64,000 bases of DNA from Agromyces sp. Root81 (GCF_001429165.1 NZ_LMIR01000001.1:580875-644874); one strand, 5' to 3'. Positions 1-9,530 are shown, counted from the first letter of the stretch. The notes: generated from the sequence alone by a model not told the origin. Program-made: numbers and translations.

Positions 1-1326
1 CAGGCGGCACTGCTCATCGCCGGACACGCGACCGCGCTCTGGTCCATCGCGGTGCCCGCCGCCGTCGCAGGCATCGTCTGGATCTCCGCCCTCGCCGTGC
101 TGCACACGCGAGACGAACGACTGTTCGCCGTGGGTGCGGAGGAGTACAAGCGCCTGATGGGCGCCAGCACCATCGCGATCGGCGTCATCGCCGTGGCGTT
201 CCTCAGCATCGACGCCGAGGTGCCCAGCGCGTACCTGCTCGTGGCGTGGTCGCTCGGGGTGCCATTCCTCCTACTCGAGCGATGGGGATGGCGCCGATGG
301 CTGTCCCACGAGCGGCAAGCGGGTCGCGCACTGTCCTGCGCGATCGTCGTTGGCGACGCCGACGAGGTGGCGCAGGTCATCACCCGGATGAGTCGCGGGC
401 CGGCGGTCTACACGGTCGTCGGGGTCGCCGTGGACAGCCTCACCTCGAAGACGAGCCTGCCCATCGGCGAACGCACCTTCCCGGTGCTCTCCTCATCATC
501 GGCCGTCGCCGGCGCGGCCGAACGGCTCGGTGCCCAAACGATCGTCGTCGCCGGTGGCACCTCCGTCAGCCCCTCGTTCGTGAAGCATCTCGCTTGGACG
601 CTCGAGGGCACGTCGATCGACCTCGTGCTCGCGACACGACTGACCGAGGTCGCCGGGCCGCGCATCCACTTCCAGGCGATCGACGACCTCCCGCTCATGC
701 ACGTCGACATCCCCAGGTTCGAGGGCGGCAAGCATCTCGCAAAACGGGGTCTCGACATCTTCGGCGCCGGGTGCGCCCTCATCGTGCTCGCGCCGCTGCT
801 GCTCGGGATCGCGATCGCCGTGCGCCTCGACTCCCCGGGAGGAGCGATCTTCCGGCAGGAGCGCGTCGGCCGCGGCGGGCGCACCTTCACCGTCTTGAAG
901 TTCCGCTCGATGTGCGCGACCGCCGAGCAGGACCTCGCCGCCCTGCGCGACCGCGACCAGGGCAGCGGCGTGCTGTTCAAGCTGCACGACGACCCTCGCG
1001 TGACCCGGGTCGGCAGAGTGCTGCGCAAGTACTCGCTCGACGAGCTGCCGCAGTTCTGGAACGTCTTGGTCGGAAACATGAGCCTCGTCGGCCCGCGCCC
1101 GCCGTTGGCGAGCGAAGTCGAGGGATACGAGGCGCATGTCCGTCGGCGCCTGTACCTCAAGCCCGGCCTGACCGGCCCGTGGCAGGTGAGCGGACGCAGC
1201 GACCTGACCTGGGAGGAGAGCGTGCGGCTCGACCTCCACTACATCGAGAACTGGTCGCTCATCGGCGATCTGATGCTGCTCTGGCGCACCCTCCACGTCG
1301 TGGTGCACCCCGTCGGAGCCTATTGA
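1..1326 (+). CDS. Polyprenyl glycosylphosphotransferase (priming sugar-1-phosphate transferase), 5'-truncated by window edge
   Basis: Predicted to start EPS repeat-unit synthesis by moving a sugar-1-phosphate from a nucleotide sugar onto undecaprenyl phosphate at the membrane. The frame is open from base 1, so the true start and the first membrane helices lie outside the window. What remains shows N-terminal hydrophobic segments, a middle region of the CoA-binding-like type found in WbaP/WcaJ-type enzymes, one strongly hydrophobic helix at about 755-820, then the catalytic bacterial sugar transferase domain with KFRSM, DELPQFWNV, LVGPRPP and KPGLTGPWQVSGRS, all family hallmarks. It is the first visible gene of the plus-strand EPS operon, 13 bp before the next gene. 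Sugar specificity cannot be read from the sequence. Confidence 0.93.
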   Translation, partial: QAALLIAGHATALWSIAVPAAVAGIVWISALAVLHTRDERLFAVGAEEYKRLMGASTIAIGVIAVAFLSIDAEVPSAYLLVAWSLGVPFLLLERWGWRRWLSHERQAGRALSCAIVVGDADEVAQVITRMSRGPAVYTVVGVAVDSLTSKTSLPIGERTFPVLSSSSAVAGAAERLGAQTIVVAGGTSVSPSFVKHLAWTLEGTSIDLVLATRLTEVAGPRIHFQAIDDLPLMHVDIPRFEGGKHLAKRGLDIFGAGCALIVLAPLLLGIAIAVRLDSPGGAIFRQERVGRGGRTFTVLKFRSMCATAEQDLAALRDRDQGSGVLFKLHDDPRVTRVGRVLRKYSLDELPQFWNVLVGNMSLVGPRPPLASEVEGYEAHVRRRLYLKPGLTGPWQVSGRSDLTWEESVRLDLHYIENWSLIGDLMLLWRTLHVVVHPVGAY

Positions 1327-1339
1327 CGGGACGGACGAC

Positions 1340-1951
1340 ATGACTGGGCGCCGCATCCTCATCCTCGTGATCGCGTCGATCGCGCTCATCGCCGGCGCTG
1401 CCGGTGTGGCGAGCACCGTCTCGCAGTCGAGCCGCTCGCCGTTCGTCGCGGGTGGCGAGGCGGGCACGCTCGGAGACGCGGCGGCACCCGAACGGGCGGA
1501 TGACGCGGGCGAGGGCGCTCCTCCGTCGGGGGAGCCTGTGGATGGCGGAGGCCTGCCACCCGTCGAGAGCGAGGTCACGGCTCCCCCGGCAGTCGAGCGA
1601 CCCGCGGAGCCGGCCAGCGAGGTCGGCGGACGGGTCGAGGGATTCCCCGAGCTCATCCCGATCGTGGACGGGTCGAGGATCGTGTCGAGCGCGGTGACCG
1701 CAGACGGCGGTCGCCTCCAGGCGACCCTCGTCGCCGAGGCCTCCGTCGCACCGGAGGAGGTGCTCGCGAGCTATCGGCGGGACTTCGCGATGCTCGCGTT
1801 CGCCCCCGTCGAAGCGCCGTCGGTGGGTGGCAGCACTGCGCTCACGTTCACCAACGGCACCGACTCGGTGCTCGTCACGGTCACCGGCTCAGCGACCGGT
1901 GGAACCACCTACTCGGTCTTCGGGATGTTCGACGTCGGATCGGAGGGGTGA
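1340..1951 (+). CDS. Hypothetical membrane-anchored/secreted protein of EPS operon
   Basis: 203 residues with no family I recognise. An N-terminal hydrophobic segment (about residues 5-27) can serve as signal anchor. It is followed by a low-complexity Gly/Ala/Pro/Glu-rich linker to about residue 100 and a compact C-terminal domain of about 95 residues with alternating strands, ending in a Gly/Thr-rich stretch. The linker plus small domain suggests an extracytoplasmic accessory protein. The stop overlaps the GTG start of the following transporter, so the two are probably translated together. Confidence 0.75.
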   Translation: MTGRRILILVIASIALIAGAAGVASTVSQSSRSPFVAGGEAGTLGDAAAPERADDAGEGAPPSGEPVDGGGLPPVESEVTAPPAVERPAEPASEVGGRVEGFPELIPIVDGSRIVSSAVTADGGRLQATLVAEASVAPEEVLASYRRDFAMLAFAPVEAPSVGGSTALTFTNGTDSVLVTVTGSATGGTTYSVFGMFDVGSEG

Positions 1952-3240
1952 GGATGTACATCAGCCTGTCCGACCGCCGACGCCGCGAGGATGCCTCGAC
2001 CGGCGCACCGGCTGCGACCGGGCGCGCCGCCCGCGTGTCCTCCACCGTCGTCGCACTCGGCGTCGTGAGTCTGCTCACCGACGTCTCATCCGAGGCGACC
2101 GCGGCCGTGCTCCCCCTCTACCTCACCGCGGCGCTCGGCCTGTCCGTCGTGGCGTACGGCGTCATCGACGGCCTGTACCAGGGCGTCAGCTCGGTGGTGC
2201 GCATCGCTGCGGGGTGGGCGGCGGACCGGGGCGATCGCCCGAAGCACGTCGCCCTCGTCGGCTACGGGCTCTCCGCCGTCGCCCGGCTCGGCCTCCTGTT
2301 CGCCGGCGGCTTCGGCGCCATCACTGCAGTGGTCGTCGGCGATCGGATCGGCAAGGGCATCCGCACCGCGCCGCGCGACGCGCTGATCGCCGCCTCATCG
2401 CCGCCGACGGAACTCGGTCGGTCGTTCGGCTTGCACCGCATGCTCGACACCGTCGGCGCGGCCACCGGGCCCGTCATCGCGTTCGTCGTGCTGCTGCTGG
2501 TGCCGGAGGGCTATCGAACGGTGTTCGTCGTCTCACTCGCCTTCGCACTCCTCGGCGTCGTCGTGCTCGGCGCACTCGTGCCCGACCGGCGGCCACGCGC
2601 CGAACGCGCCCGCGATGGCGTCTCCTCCGCTCCGTTCCGGTGGCGCCTGCTCACCGCGCCTCGACTGATCCGACTGCTGGTGGCGGCCGGGCTCCTCGGC
2701 CTCGTCACGATCGGCGACGGATTCCTCTACCTCGCACTCCACGACCGGCTCGACTTCGCGCCGATGTGGTTCCCGCTCCTCTTCGTCGGCACCAATATCG
2801 TCTACCTCACCCTCGCGGTGCCGATCGGTCGACTCGGCGACCGTGTCGGCGGACGTCGCGTGTTCATCGGCGGCCAGGTCGTGCTGCTCGGCGCGTACGT
2901 CCTCGCTGCGCTGCCGATCGCGGGGGCCGGTGCCGTTGCCGCGACGATCGCGTGCCTCCTGGCTCTTGGTGTGTTCTACGCGGCGACCGACGGGATCCTC
3001 GCGGCGCTCGCTTCGGCGTTCGTCCCCGTGGCGGCGCGAACGAGCGGCATCGCCGCCGCGCAGACCGTCGTCGCTGCGACGCGCTTCATCGCCGCCACCG
3101 GATTCGGGTTGCTCTGGTTCGCGCTCGGCTCATCGGCCGCGCTCGTCATCGCCGCATGCACGCTCGCCGTGCTCATCCCCGTCGCGGCGCTCCTCCTGCG
3201 CCCACGCGCTTCGGAGGGAGGTGCATCGGCATGGACCTGA
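1948..3240 (+). CDS. MFS transporter
   Basis: Predicted 12-helix major facilitator permease of about 430 residues. The loop after helix 2 carries the MFS-type motif (GWAADRGDRPKH, about residues 88-99), and a second related sequence (GRLGDRVGGRRVF) sits in the second half, as expected from the family's internal duplication. The GTG start at 1948 overlaps the previous stop (GTGA); an ATG at 1954 is an alternative. Placement inside the EPS operon suggests export or import of a precursor or small molecule linked to the polymer. An MFS protein is not a standard part of a Wzx/Wzy pathway, and the substrate is unknown. Confidence 0.87.
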   Translation: MRMYISLSDRRRREDASTGAPAATGRAARVSSTVVALGVVSLLTDVSSEATAAVLPLYLTAALGLSVVAYGVIDGLYQGVSSVVRIAAGWAADRGDRPKHVALVGYGLSAVARLGLLFAGGFGAITAVVVGDRIGKGIRTAPRDALIAASSPPTELGRSFGLHRMLDTVGAATGPVIAFVVLLLVPEGYRTVFVVSLAFALLGVVVLGALVPDRRPRAERARDGVSSAPFRWRLLTAPRLIRLLVAAGLLGLVTIGDGFLYLALHDRLDFAPMWFPLLFVGTNIVYLTLAVPIGRLGDRVGGRRVFIGGQVVLLGAYVLAALPIAGAGAVAATIACLLALGVFYAATDGILAALASAFVPVAARTSGIAAAQTVVAATRFIAATGFGLLWFALGSSAALVIAACTLAVLIPVAALLLRPRASEGGASAWT

Positions 3241-4232
3241 CCGGTCGCCGTCTCTTCGTCGCCGTCGCGGCGGTGGTGCTGCTCGGCGGTGCCGCCGCCT
3301 ACGGCGCCGTCGCCTTCGCTGCTTCGCGGTCGGTGCCGCTCGGCTCGGCGTCGACTCCTCTCACCGCGATCGAACCGGACACCGTGCTCTTCCGGCAGAT
3401 GGGCGGCGGTGCGCTGCACGGGTTCGTCGCCTCCGTCGACGTCGACGACCCCGGCGGCCCGCGCATGACGTCTGACACCCCGTGCGACCGCCTCGACGCC
3501 GACGCCACGGGCCTCGTCTGCCTGCACTCCGATCTCGGCCTCACCACGACCTTCGAGACGCGGGTCCTCGACCGCCGGCTGCGGGTGCTCGAGAGCCGAC
3601 CCCTCGCCGGCATTCCGAGCAGAACCCGGCTCTCGCCCGGCGGCGAGCGCTTCGCGACGACGTCCTTCGTCACCGGGCATTCGTACGCGGGTTCGGAATT
3701 CTCGACGTCGACGATGATCGTCGGGCCGGGCGACACCGACTCCGGCGAACTCGAGGACTTCGCCCTCATCGTCGACGGCGCAGAAGTGACGGCGGCCGAC
3801 GTGAACGTCTGGGGCGTCGCCTTCGCCGACGAGGAGCGATTCTTCGCGACGGCATCGTCGGGCGAGCATCGCTGGCTCGTGCGGGGCGACCTCGGCGAGC
3901 GCACGCTCACCGCGTTGAGGGACGAGGTCGAGTGCCCGTCGCTCTCCCCCGACGGCTCGCGCATCGCCTTCAAGCAGAACCGTTCCGATAGCGCTCAGCC
4001 CGACTGGGCCATCGCGGTGCTCGATCTGGACGACGACCGGGTGACGGTGCTCCCCGAGCCGGCGTCGATCGATGATCAGGTGGAGTGGCTCGACGACGAC
4101 ACCCTGCTCTACGGGAGGACGCAGGAGAACTCGCCGGGCGACGCCGACGTGTACACGATCCGGGCGGACGGCTCCACCGACCCCGAGCTGTTCATCGAGC
4201 ACGCGTGGTCTCCGGCGGTGGTGCGACCATGA
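3231..4232 (+). CDS. Anchored beta-propeller-like (PD40/TolB-type) protein
   Basis: 333 residues starting at an ATG that overlaps the MFS stop by 10 bp. An N-terminal hydrophobic helix (about residues 7-29) acts as signal anchor. The remainder is made of short beta-rich repeats with the pattern seen in WD40-like PD40 propellers, clearest at about residues 234-250 (CPSLSPDGSRIAFKQN) and in later blocks with D-x-D turns. A propeller on the outer face of the membrane could bind glycan or protein. No catalytic motif is visible. The call rests on pattern and position, not on a family match. Its stop overlaps the next start (ATGA). Confidence 0.72.
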   Translation: MDLTGRRLFVAVAAVVLLGGAAAYGAVAFAASRSVPLGSASTPLTAIEPDTVLFRQMGGGALHGFVASVDVDDPGGPRMTSDTPCDRLDADATGLVCLHSDLGLTTTFETRVLDRRLRVLESRPLAGIPSRTRLSPGGERFATTSFVTGHSYAGSEFSTSTMIVGPGDTDSGELEDFALIVDGAEVTAADVNVWGVAFADEERFFATASSGEHRWLVRGDLGERTLTALRDEVECPSLSPDGSRIAFKQNRSDSAQPDWAIAVLDLDDDRVTVLPEPASIDDQVEWLDDDTLLYGRTQENSPGDADVYTIRADGSTDPELFIEHAWSPAVVRP

Positions 4233-5044
4233 GTGCGACCGTCACGCGGGTTCGGCTCGGCGGGGTGCCCGTCGACCTCCTCGGTCGAAGCGAGGCGATC
4301 GACACGATCTCTTCGCGCTTCGAGCAGTCGGTCGGCCGCCCCCTCGGCGTCGCCTCGATCAACCTCGACCACGTCCACTACTTCGGCGACGCCGCCCCGG
4401 TCGGCCACGCCCTGCACGACGGCGATGCCGCCCCCGTCGAGTGGCTGAACCTCGTCGACGGCGCCCCGCTCGCGGCCGCCGCGCGACGCATCACGCACCG
4501 CGACTGGCCCCGCCTGGCCGGCAGCGACCTCATCGACCCGCTCCTCGACCGCGCCGAACTCGCCCACAGCACGGTCGGATTCATCGGCGGCACTGCGACG
4601 ACGCACGAACACCTCGCCCGGCGCCTCGCACTCACCCACCCGGTGCTCCGTCTCGCCGGCTGCTGGGCCCCCGACCGGGCGGAACTGGTCGACGACGCGG
4701 TCGGCCGGGCGATCGCCGATGACATCGCGGCGCACGAGGTCGGCCTGCTGATCGTCTGTCTCGGCAAGCCGCGCCAGGAACTCTGGATCGAACGGTACGG
4801 GGCAGCGACCGGCTCCCGCGTGCTGCTCGCGTTCGGGGCGGTCGTCGACTTCCTCGCCGGCCGGATCGGGCGCGCACCGCGGTGGGTCGCCGACCACGGG
4901 ATGGAGTGGGCGTGGCGTCTCGCTCTCGAACCGCGCAGGCTCGCGCACCGCTACCTCGTCGACGGACCACCGGCCTACCTCGCGGTTCGCCGGTCGAGCG
5001 GCGCGCCCTCTGGTGCAGGACCAGAACGGAGGGCAGCCGGATGA
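4229..5044 (+). CDS. WecG/TagA/CpsF family glycosyltransferase
   Basis: 271-residue cytoplasmic glycosyltransferase of the GT26 type, which adds N-acetylmannosamine-like sugars to lipid-linked acceptors. The signature CLGKPRQELWIE lies near residues 174-185. An early Asn-Leu-Asp-His segment (about residue 45) and the strand FIGGTATTHEHLARRL are also typical. The ATG at 4229 overlaps the preceding stop, and its own stop overlaps the next ATG, so it is a coupled member of the EPS operon. It probably adds the second sugar of the repeat unit after the priming transferase. The ORF extends upstream without better starts; the overlap-coupled ATG gives the expected family length. Confidence 0.92.
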   Translation: MSATVTRVRLGGVPVDLLGRSEAIDTISSRFEQSVGRPLGVASINLDHVHYFGDAAPVGHALHDGDAAPVEWLNLVDGAPLAAAARRITHRDWPRLAGSDLIDPLLDRAELAHSTVGFIGGTATTHEHLARRLALTHPVLRLAGCWAPDRAELVDDAVGRAIADDIAAHEVGLLIVCLGKPRQELWIERYGAATGSRVLLAFGAVVDFLAGRIGRAPRWVADHGMEWAWRLALEPRRLAHRYLVDGPPAYLAVRRSSGAPSGAGPERRAAG

Positions 5045-8000
5045 CGCTCACCGAGCAGTCGGCGCCGGTCGCGGAGCACGCGACGGCACGGCCGCAGCAC
5101 CCACCCGTGATGCGTGGATCGATCGTGATCCCGGCGCACGACGAGGAGGCGGTGATCCTGCGCACGCTCGACGGCCTGCGCCCGCTCATCGAGCGGCGCC
5201 TCGTCGAGGTCGTGGTGGCGTGCAACGGGTGCTCCGACGGCACCGCGGCGCTGGCGGCATCCGTCGATGGGGTGACGGTGCTGCAGACTCCGCGCCCGTT
5301 GAAGACCGCGGCACTCAACGCCGCCGACGACGCCGCCACGCAGTGGCCGCGTCTCTACCTCGACGCCGACATCGCGATCAGCGCCGAGGCCGCGCTCGAG
5401 GTGCTCGATACCGTCTCCCGTGGCGAAGCGCTGGCCGCCCGCCCGGAGTTCCGCTACGTCATGGCCTCGGCCTCCGCACCCGTGCGTGCCTACTACCGAG
5501 CGAGAGACCGGCTGCCCAACACTCGAAGCGGACTCTGGGGGGCGGGCGCGTTCGCGCTCGGCTCCGAGGGGCACGCGAGGTTCGGCGAGTTCCCCCGGGT
5601 GATCGCCGATGATGTCTTCGTCGACCAGCACTTCTCGGCATCCGAGAAGCGCATCGTGCCGACGAGCCCCGTTCCGGTGCGCGTACCACAACGCGTCCGG
5701 AACCTGATGGCGGTGCTGCGCCGGCAAGCTCGGGGCGCTGGCCAGCTCGCCATCAGATCAACGAGCGGCACGGCGCCGTCGACCGTGCGGCAGCTCCTCC
5801 GCTCCGTCCGCGGGCCTCGCTCGGCCGCAGACGCCCTCGTCTATGCGGTGCTGAGCACGGCGTCACGGCGCCCATCGTTGCGGCGCCGTCCGAGCCTGTC
5901 ATGGGAGCGCGACGAGTCCACGCGCGTCGCGGAGCCGACGCGCATCGCGGAGCCGAAACCACGGCACCGATCGGCCGGTCAGCCGGCGACGTTCGCCGGC
6001 ATCGACGATCCCGCCGAGGTTGCCGCGATCGTCGTGACGTACGAGAGCCGCTCGTGCATCGATGGGCTGCTGGACTCGCTCCGCGCCGAGGCCGAGGCCC
6101 ACTCGATCCGCGTGATCGTCGCCGACAACGCGTCGAGCGACGGCACCCTCGAGCACGTGCGCGCCCGCCACCCCGATGCGATCGCGTACAGTACCGGCGC
6201 GAACCTCGGCTACGCCGGCGCCATCAACAGCAGCGCGGCGATGATCGGCGCGGCGCGCGGCATCCTCGTCCTGAATCCCGACGCGGTCGTCGACCCGGGC
6301 TGCGTGCAGGCCCTGCTCGATCGACTCGATGCGAGCGGTGCAGGAGCGGTCGTGCCGGCCATCCGCGAGGCGGACGGCGCGATCTCGAGGTCCATCCGCC
6401 GGGAGCCCAGCCTGCTCGGCACGCTCGGCGACTCGCTGTTCGGGGCCCGACTCCGACGACGGCCGATGCGGCTCTCGGAGACGGTCTTCGCCCCGCGCGC
6501 ATACGACTGCGCGCACCCCATCGATTGGGCCACCGGCGCGGCGATCCTCTTCGATGCCCGACGCTCGCGGGCCGTCGGGGCATGGGACGAACGGTACTTC
6601 CTGTTCTCCGAGGAGACCGACTACTTCCGCAGACTGCGCGACGCCGGCGGCACCGTCTGGTTCGAACCGGCGGCGGTCGTCACCCATGCGCAGGGCGGAT
6701 CGGGACGCTCGCCCGCCCTCAACGCCCTCTCGGCCGTGAACCGCATCCGCTACGTGCGGAAGTACCACCTGCGCGCCTACGCCGCCGCATTCCGGTGCAT
6801 CGCGGTGCTCGCCGAGGTCCTCCGGGTCGGCCGCCCGCAGAGCACCGGCGCCCTCGGCGTCGTGCTCAACTCGGACCGGTGGGCCTCCGATATCCCCCAC
6901 GCGCCGCAACCTGCGGCCGCGAACGGCGGATCGCCTCCGGCCGGCATCTCGTTCGGCTACCTCGTGCCGGAGTTCCCCGGACAGACCCACACCTTTTTCT
7001 GGCGTGAGATCGAGGAGCTCCGCCGCCTCGGCGCACGGCCTCGGATCGTCTCCACCCGGAGGCCGAGAACCGCCGCAGGCGCCCACGTCTGGGCCGAGCG
7101 CGCCACAGCCGAGGCGAGCTTCTTGTTCCCCGGGTCGCCGGGCCGACTGCTCGAGGCGACGTGGCTCCTCCTGTCCACGGCCGCGCGCGGGCGACTCGGT
7201 CCGCTCACCCGCGAGATGGGGCGCGCTCTCGAGGAAGTCGACATCGGTCGCATGCGACTCCTCGGCCTCGCGATCGCCGGCGCCGAACTCGCGATGCTCG
7301 CCCGCCGGGAGGGCTGGCGACACGTGCACGTGCATTCGTGCGCGGACTCGGCGTGGATCGCCCTCTTCGCCCACCTGCTCACCGGGTTGCGCTACAGCCT
7401 GACCGCGCACGGCCCGCTCCGCGATTACGGCGGCGGTCAGAAGGCGAAGTGGTCGCGTGCGGCATTCGGATTCGCGATCACCGAGCGGCTCCGAGGCGAG
7501 ATCCTGGCCGAGCTCGACGGCAGCCTCCCCGGCGAATTCGCCGTGGCTCCGATGGGTGTCTCTCCCGAACGATTCTCGCGCCGGACGCCGTACCGGCCGT
7601 GGGTCCCCGGCACGACGGCCCAGGTCTTCAGCTGCGGCCGGCTCAATCCGAGCAAGGGCCACGACGACCTCGTGCGCGCGCTGGCGCTGCTCGTCGCCGG
7701 CGGCCACGACGTCGAGCTGGTGATCGCCGGCGAGGACGACGGCGATTCGGGGTACCGCGGCCGACTCGAGGGCCTGATCGACGCCTCGGGCCTCGCCGAT
7801 CGGGTGGCCCTGCTCGGCTCCGTCTCCGAGGAGGCGGTGCGCGCCGAACTCGAACGCGCGCACGTCTTCGCCCTCGCGAGCCATGCCGAACCGCTCGGCG
7901 TCGCCATCATGGAGGCGATGGCGATGGGGGTCCCGGTCGTCGTGACGGGCGGCGGAGGCGTGCCGGAGCTCGTCGAGGACGGCGTCACGGGCCTGCTCGC

Positions 8001-8199
8001 CAGGGCGCACGCCCCGTGGATGATCGCGGGCGAGATCGCACGTCTCCTCGGGCGGCCCGAGCTCGCCTCGCGGCTCGGTTCGCAGGGGCACGACCGCGTG
8101 ATCCACCGGTTCACCAGTGCGACGAGCGCCGCGATGCTGCTCCAGCGGGTGGAGACGAGTGCGCGGATATCCGCCGGTGACGGTCGGAGCCTCTCATGA
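5041..8199 (+). CDS. Three-domain glycosyltransferase fusion (GT2 - GT2 - GT4)
   Basis: 1052 residues holding three complete-looking glycosyltransferase domains. Domain 1 (about 24-240) is GT-A/GT2: SIVIPAHDE, ACNGCSDGT and a DAD metal motif (YLDADIAI). A basic linker with a short repeated VAEPTRIAEP element follows. Domain 2 (about 325-590) is a rhamnosyltransferase-like GT2 with VVTYESR, ADNASSDGT, an NPD motif and FSEETDYFRRL. Domain 3 (about 635-1035) is GT-B/GT4, with the acceptor-side start GYLVPEFPGQTHTF, GRLNPSKG, and the nucleotide-sugar site EPLGVAIMEAMAMGVPVV. The ATG overlaps the WecG stop and the gene's own stop overlaps the next start. Such activities are usually separate proteins; here one chain may add three successive sugars. 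I see no frameshift between domains. Confidence 0.92.
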   Translation: MTLTEQSAPVAEHATARPQHPPVMRGSIVIPAHDEEAVILRTLDGLRPLIERRLVEVVVACNGCSDGTAALAASVDGVTVLQTPRPLKTAALNAADDAATQWPRLYLDADIAISAEAALEVLDTVSRGEALAARPEFRYVMASASAPVRAYYRARDRLPNTRSGLWGAGAFALGSEGHARFGEFPRVIADDVFVDQHFSASEKRIVPTSPVPVRVPQRVRNLMAVLRRQARGAGQLAIRSTSGTAPSTVRQLLRSVRGPRSAADALVYAVLSTASRRPSLRRRPSLSWERDESTRVAEPTRIAEPKPRHRSAGQPATFAGIDDPAEVAAIVVTYESRSCIDGLLDSLRAEAEAHSIRVIVADNASSDGTLEHVRARHPDAIAYSTGANLGYAGAINSSAAMIGAARGILVLNPDAVVDPGCVQALLDRLDASGAGAVVPAIREADGAISRSIRREPSLLGTLGDSLFGARLRRRPMRLSETVFAPRAYDCAHPIDWATGAAILFDARRSRAVGAWDERYFLFSEETDYFRRLRDAGGTVWFEPAAVVTHAQGGSGRSPALNALSAVNRIRYVRKYHLRAYAAAFRCIAVLAEVLRVGRPQSTGALGVVLNSDRWASDIPHAPQPAAANGGSPPAGISFGYLVPEFPGQTHTFFWREIEELRRLGARPRIVSTRRPRTAAGAHVWAERATAEASFLFPGSPGRLLEATWLLLSTAARGRLGPLTREMGRALEEVDIGRMRLLGLAIAGAELAMLARREGWRHVHVHSCADSAWIALFAHLLTGLRYSLTAHGPLRDYGGGQKAKWSRAAFGFAITERLRGEILAELDGSLPGEFAVAPMGVSPERFSRRTPYRPWVPGTTAQVFSCGRLNPSKGHDDLVRALALLVAGGHDVELVIAGEDDGDSGYRGRLEGLIDASGLADRVALLGSVSEEAVRAELERAHVFALASHAEPLGVAIMEAMAMGVPVVVTGGGGVPELVEDGVTGLLARAHAPWMIAGEIARLLGRPELASRLGSQGHDRVIHRFTSATSAAMLLQRVETSARISAGDGRSLS

Positions 8200-9530
8200 G
8201 ATGGCGCACGCGCACGGCGGTGGCGCTGTCGGTCGGCGGCGTCGCCGTCGCCGGCGCGATCGCGATCGCGATCGTCGTCGCGTCGAGCGCTACGACGCGC
8301 GCAGCGTCCGATGCTCCGGCCGGCCCCCCACCCGACTCGGCATCGGAGTCCGGCGCCGTCACGGTGCGGGCGGTCGACGGCGGCGCCGACTACTACGGAC
8401 ACTTCGAGGACGGGCTCCCCGACGACCCCGGCTTCTTCCCGATCGGAGTCTGGTTCGCGAGCGTCACCTCGTCGTCGGACACGGAGGCCGACCGCAGCAT
8501 GGGCGTCAACACCTACGTCGAGCTCACCGCGAACTCCTCGCTCGAGCTCATCGCCGATGCGGGCATGCACGCCATTCCGAGCGTGCCGGAGGACGGCGCC
8601 GCCGGCCTGCTCGTGGCCGACGAGGTCGACATGTGGGCGGGGCCGGGAGACGGGGCTTGGACGGGAGCGTACCCGGGCGACGGCCAGGTGTGCACGGGCG
8701 ACGTCGCATGCGGGTACTCGATCATGGCCGAGCTCGTCGACGGGGCGCCCGCCGGCCTCATGACCGTCGCCAACTTCGGCAAGGGCGTCGCCTTCTGGGA
8801 GTCGGATGTGGAGGCGCAGCGGTTCCTCGAGTTCACCGACGTCGTCTCGACCGACGCCTACTGGTTCACAGACCCCAACATCTGCGGGGCGACGGAAGGC
8901 GGATGGGGCCCGGGCGACGGCGAGGCGATCCCCGACGGCGAGTGCCGGATCGCCGCGAACTACGGGTGGACCGTCGAGCACCTGCGCTCTCTCGTCTCGC
9001 CGGCGTCGTCGAAGCCCGTCTGGCAGTTCGTCGAGGTCGGCCAGCCGTTCGGCGACGGCCCGGTGGTGACAGGTGCACAGATCCGCTCGGCCGTGTGGAG
9101 CGGCATCATCCACGGGGCTCGCGGGGTCGTGTACTTCAATCACGGTTTCGGTGATGCCTGCAGCACCGAGAATGTGCTGCGCGACGCGTGCGGCGATCCG
9201 GTTCGTGAAGAGGTCGCTGCACTGAACCGACAGCTGGCCGATCTGGCCCCCGCGCTCAACGCGCCGTTCGTCGATGGGCTCGTCGACGTCGACGGCTCCG
9301 TCGACGTCGCGGTCAAGCTCATCGACGACGGGTTCACGATCATCGCCGGGGCGACGAGCGCGAACGACGGCGAAGTCGGCTTCACGATCGAATGCGGGAA
9401 CGCCGCGACCGCGACCGTGGTCGGAGAGGACCGCACGATCCCGGTGGTCGACGGCCGCTTCTCCGATCGGTTCCCCGACAGCGACACCGTTCACGTCTAC
9501 CGGCTCGAGGGGGGCACCTGTGATCTCTGA
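8196..9530 (+). CDS. Secreted glycosidase-like (TIM-barrel-like) protein of EPS operon
   Basis: 444 residues. An N-terminal hydrophobic helix (about 8-30) gives secretion or anchoring. The body reads like a glycoside-hydrolase barrel: alternating strands and helices, clustered acidic residues at strand ends (VADEVDMW, VVSTDAYWFTD, KPVWQFVEVGQPF) and aromatic residues in loops, then a small beta C-terminal domain (about 355-444). Catalytic acids cannot be assigned with certainty; Glu in QFVEVGQ and Asp/Glu in ADEVD are candidates. Lying between glycosyltransferases and the polymerase, it may trim or release the polymer. The ATG overlaps the preceding stop, and its end overlaps the next gene by 11 bp. 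Confidence 0.72.
   Translation: MRWRTRTAVALSVGGVAVAGAIAIAIVVASSATTRAASDAPAGPPPDSASESGAVTVRAVDGGADYYGHFEDGLPDDPGFFPIGVWFASVTSSSDTEADRSMGVNTYVELTANSSLELIADAGMHAIPSVPEDGAAGLLVADEVDMWAGPGDGAWTGAYPGDGQVCTGDVACGYSIMAELVDGAPAGLMTVANFGKGVAFWESDVEAQRFLEFTDVVSTDAYWFTDPNICGATEGGWGPGDGEAIPDGECRIAANYGWTVEHLRSLVSPASSKPVWQFVEVGQPFGDGPVVTGAQIRSAVWSGIIHGARGVVYFNHGFGDACSTENVLRDACGDPVREEVAALNRQLADLAPALNAPFVDGLVDVDGSVDVAVKLIDDGFTIIAGATSANDGEVGFTIECGNAATATVVGEDRTIPVVDGRFSDRFPDSDTVHVYRLEGGTCDL

Noticed and set aside
1827-3230. Long N-terminal extension of the beta-propeller-like gene
   Set aside because: It lies wholly over the MFS gene in another frame and is Arg-rich; the coupled ATG at 3231 with a signal anchor is far better.
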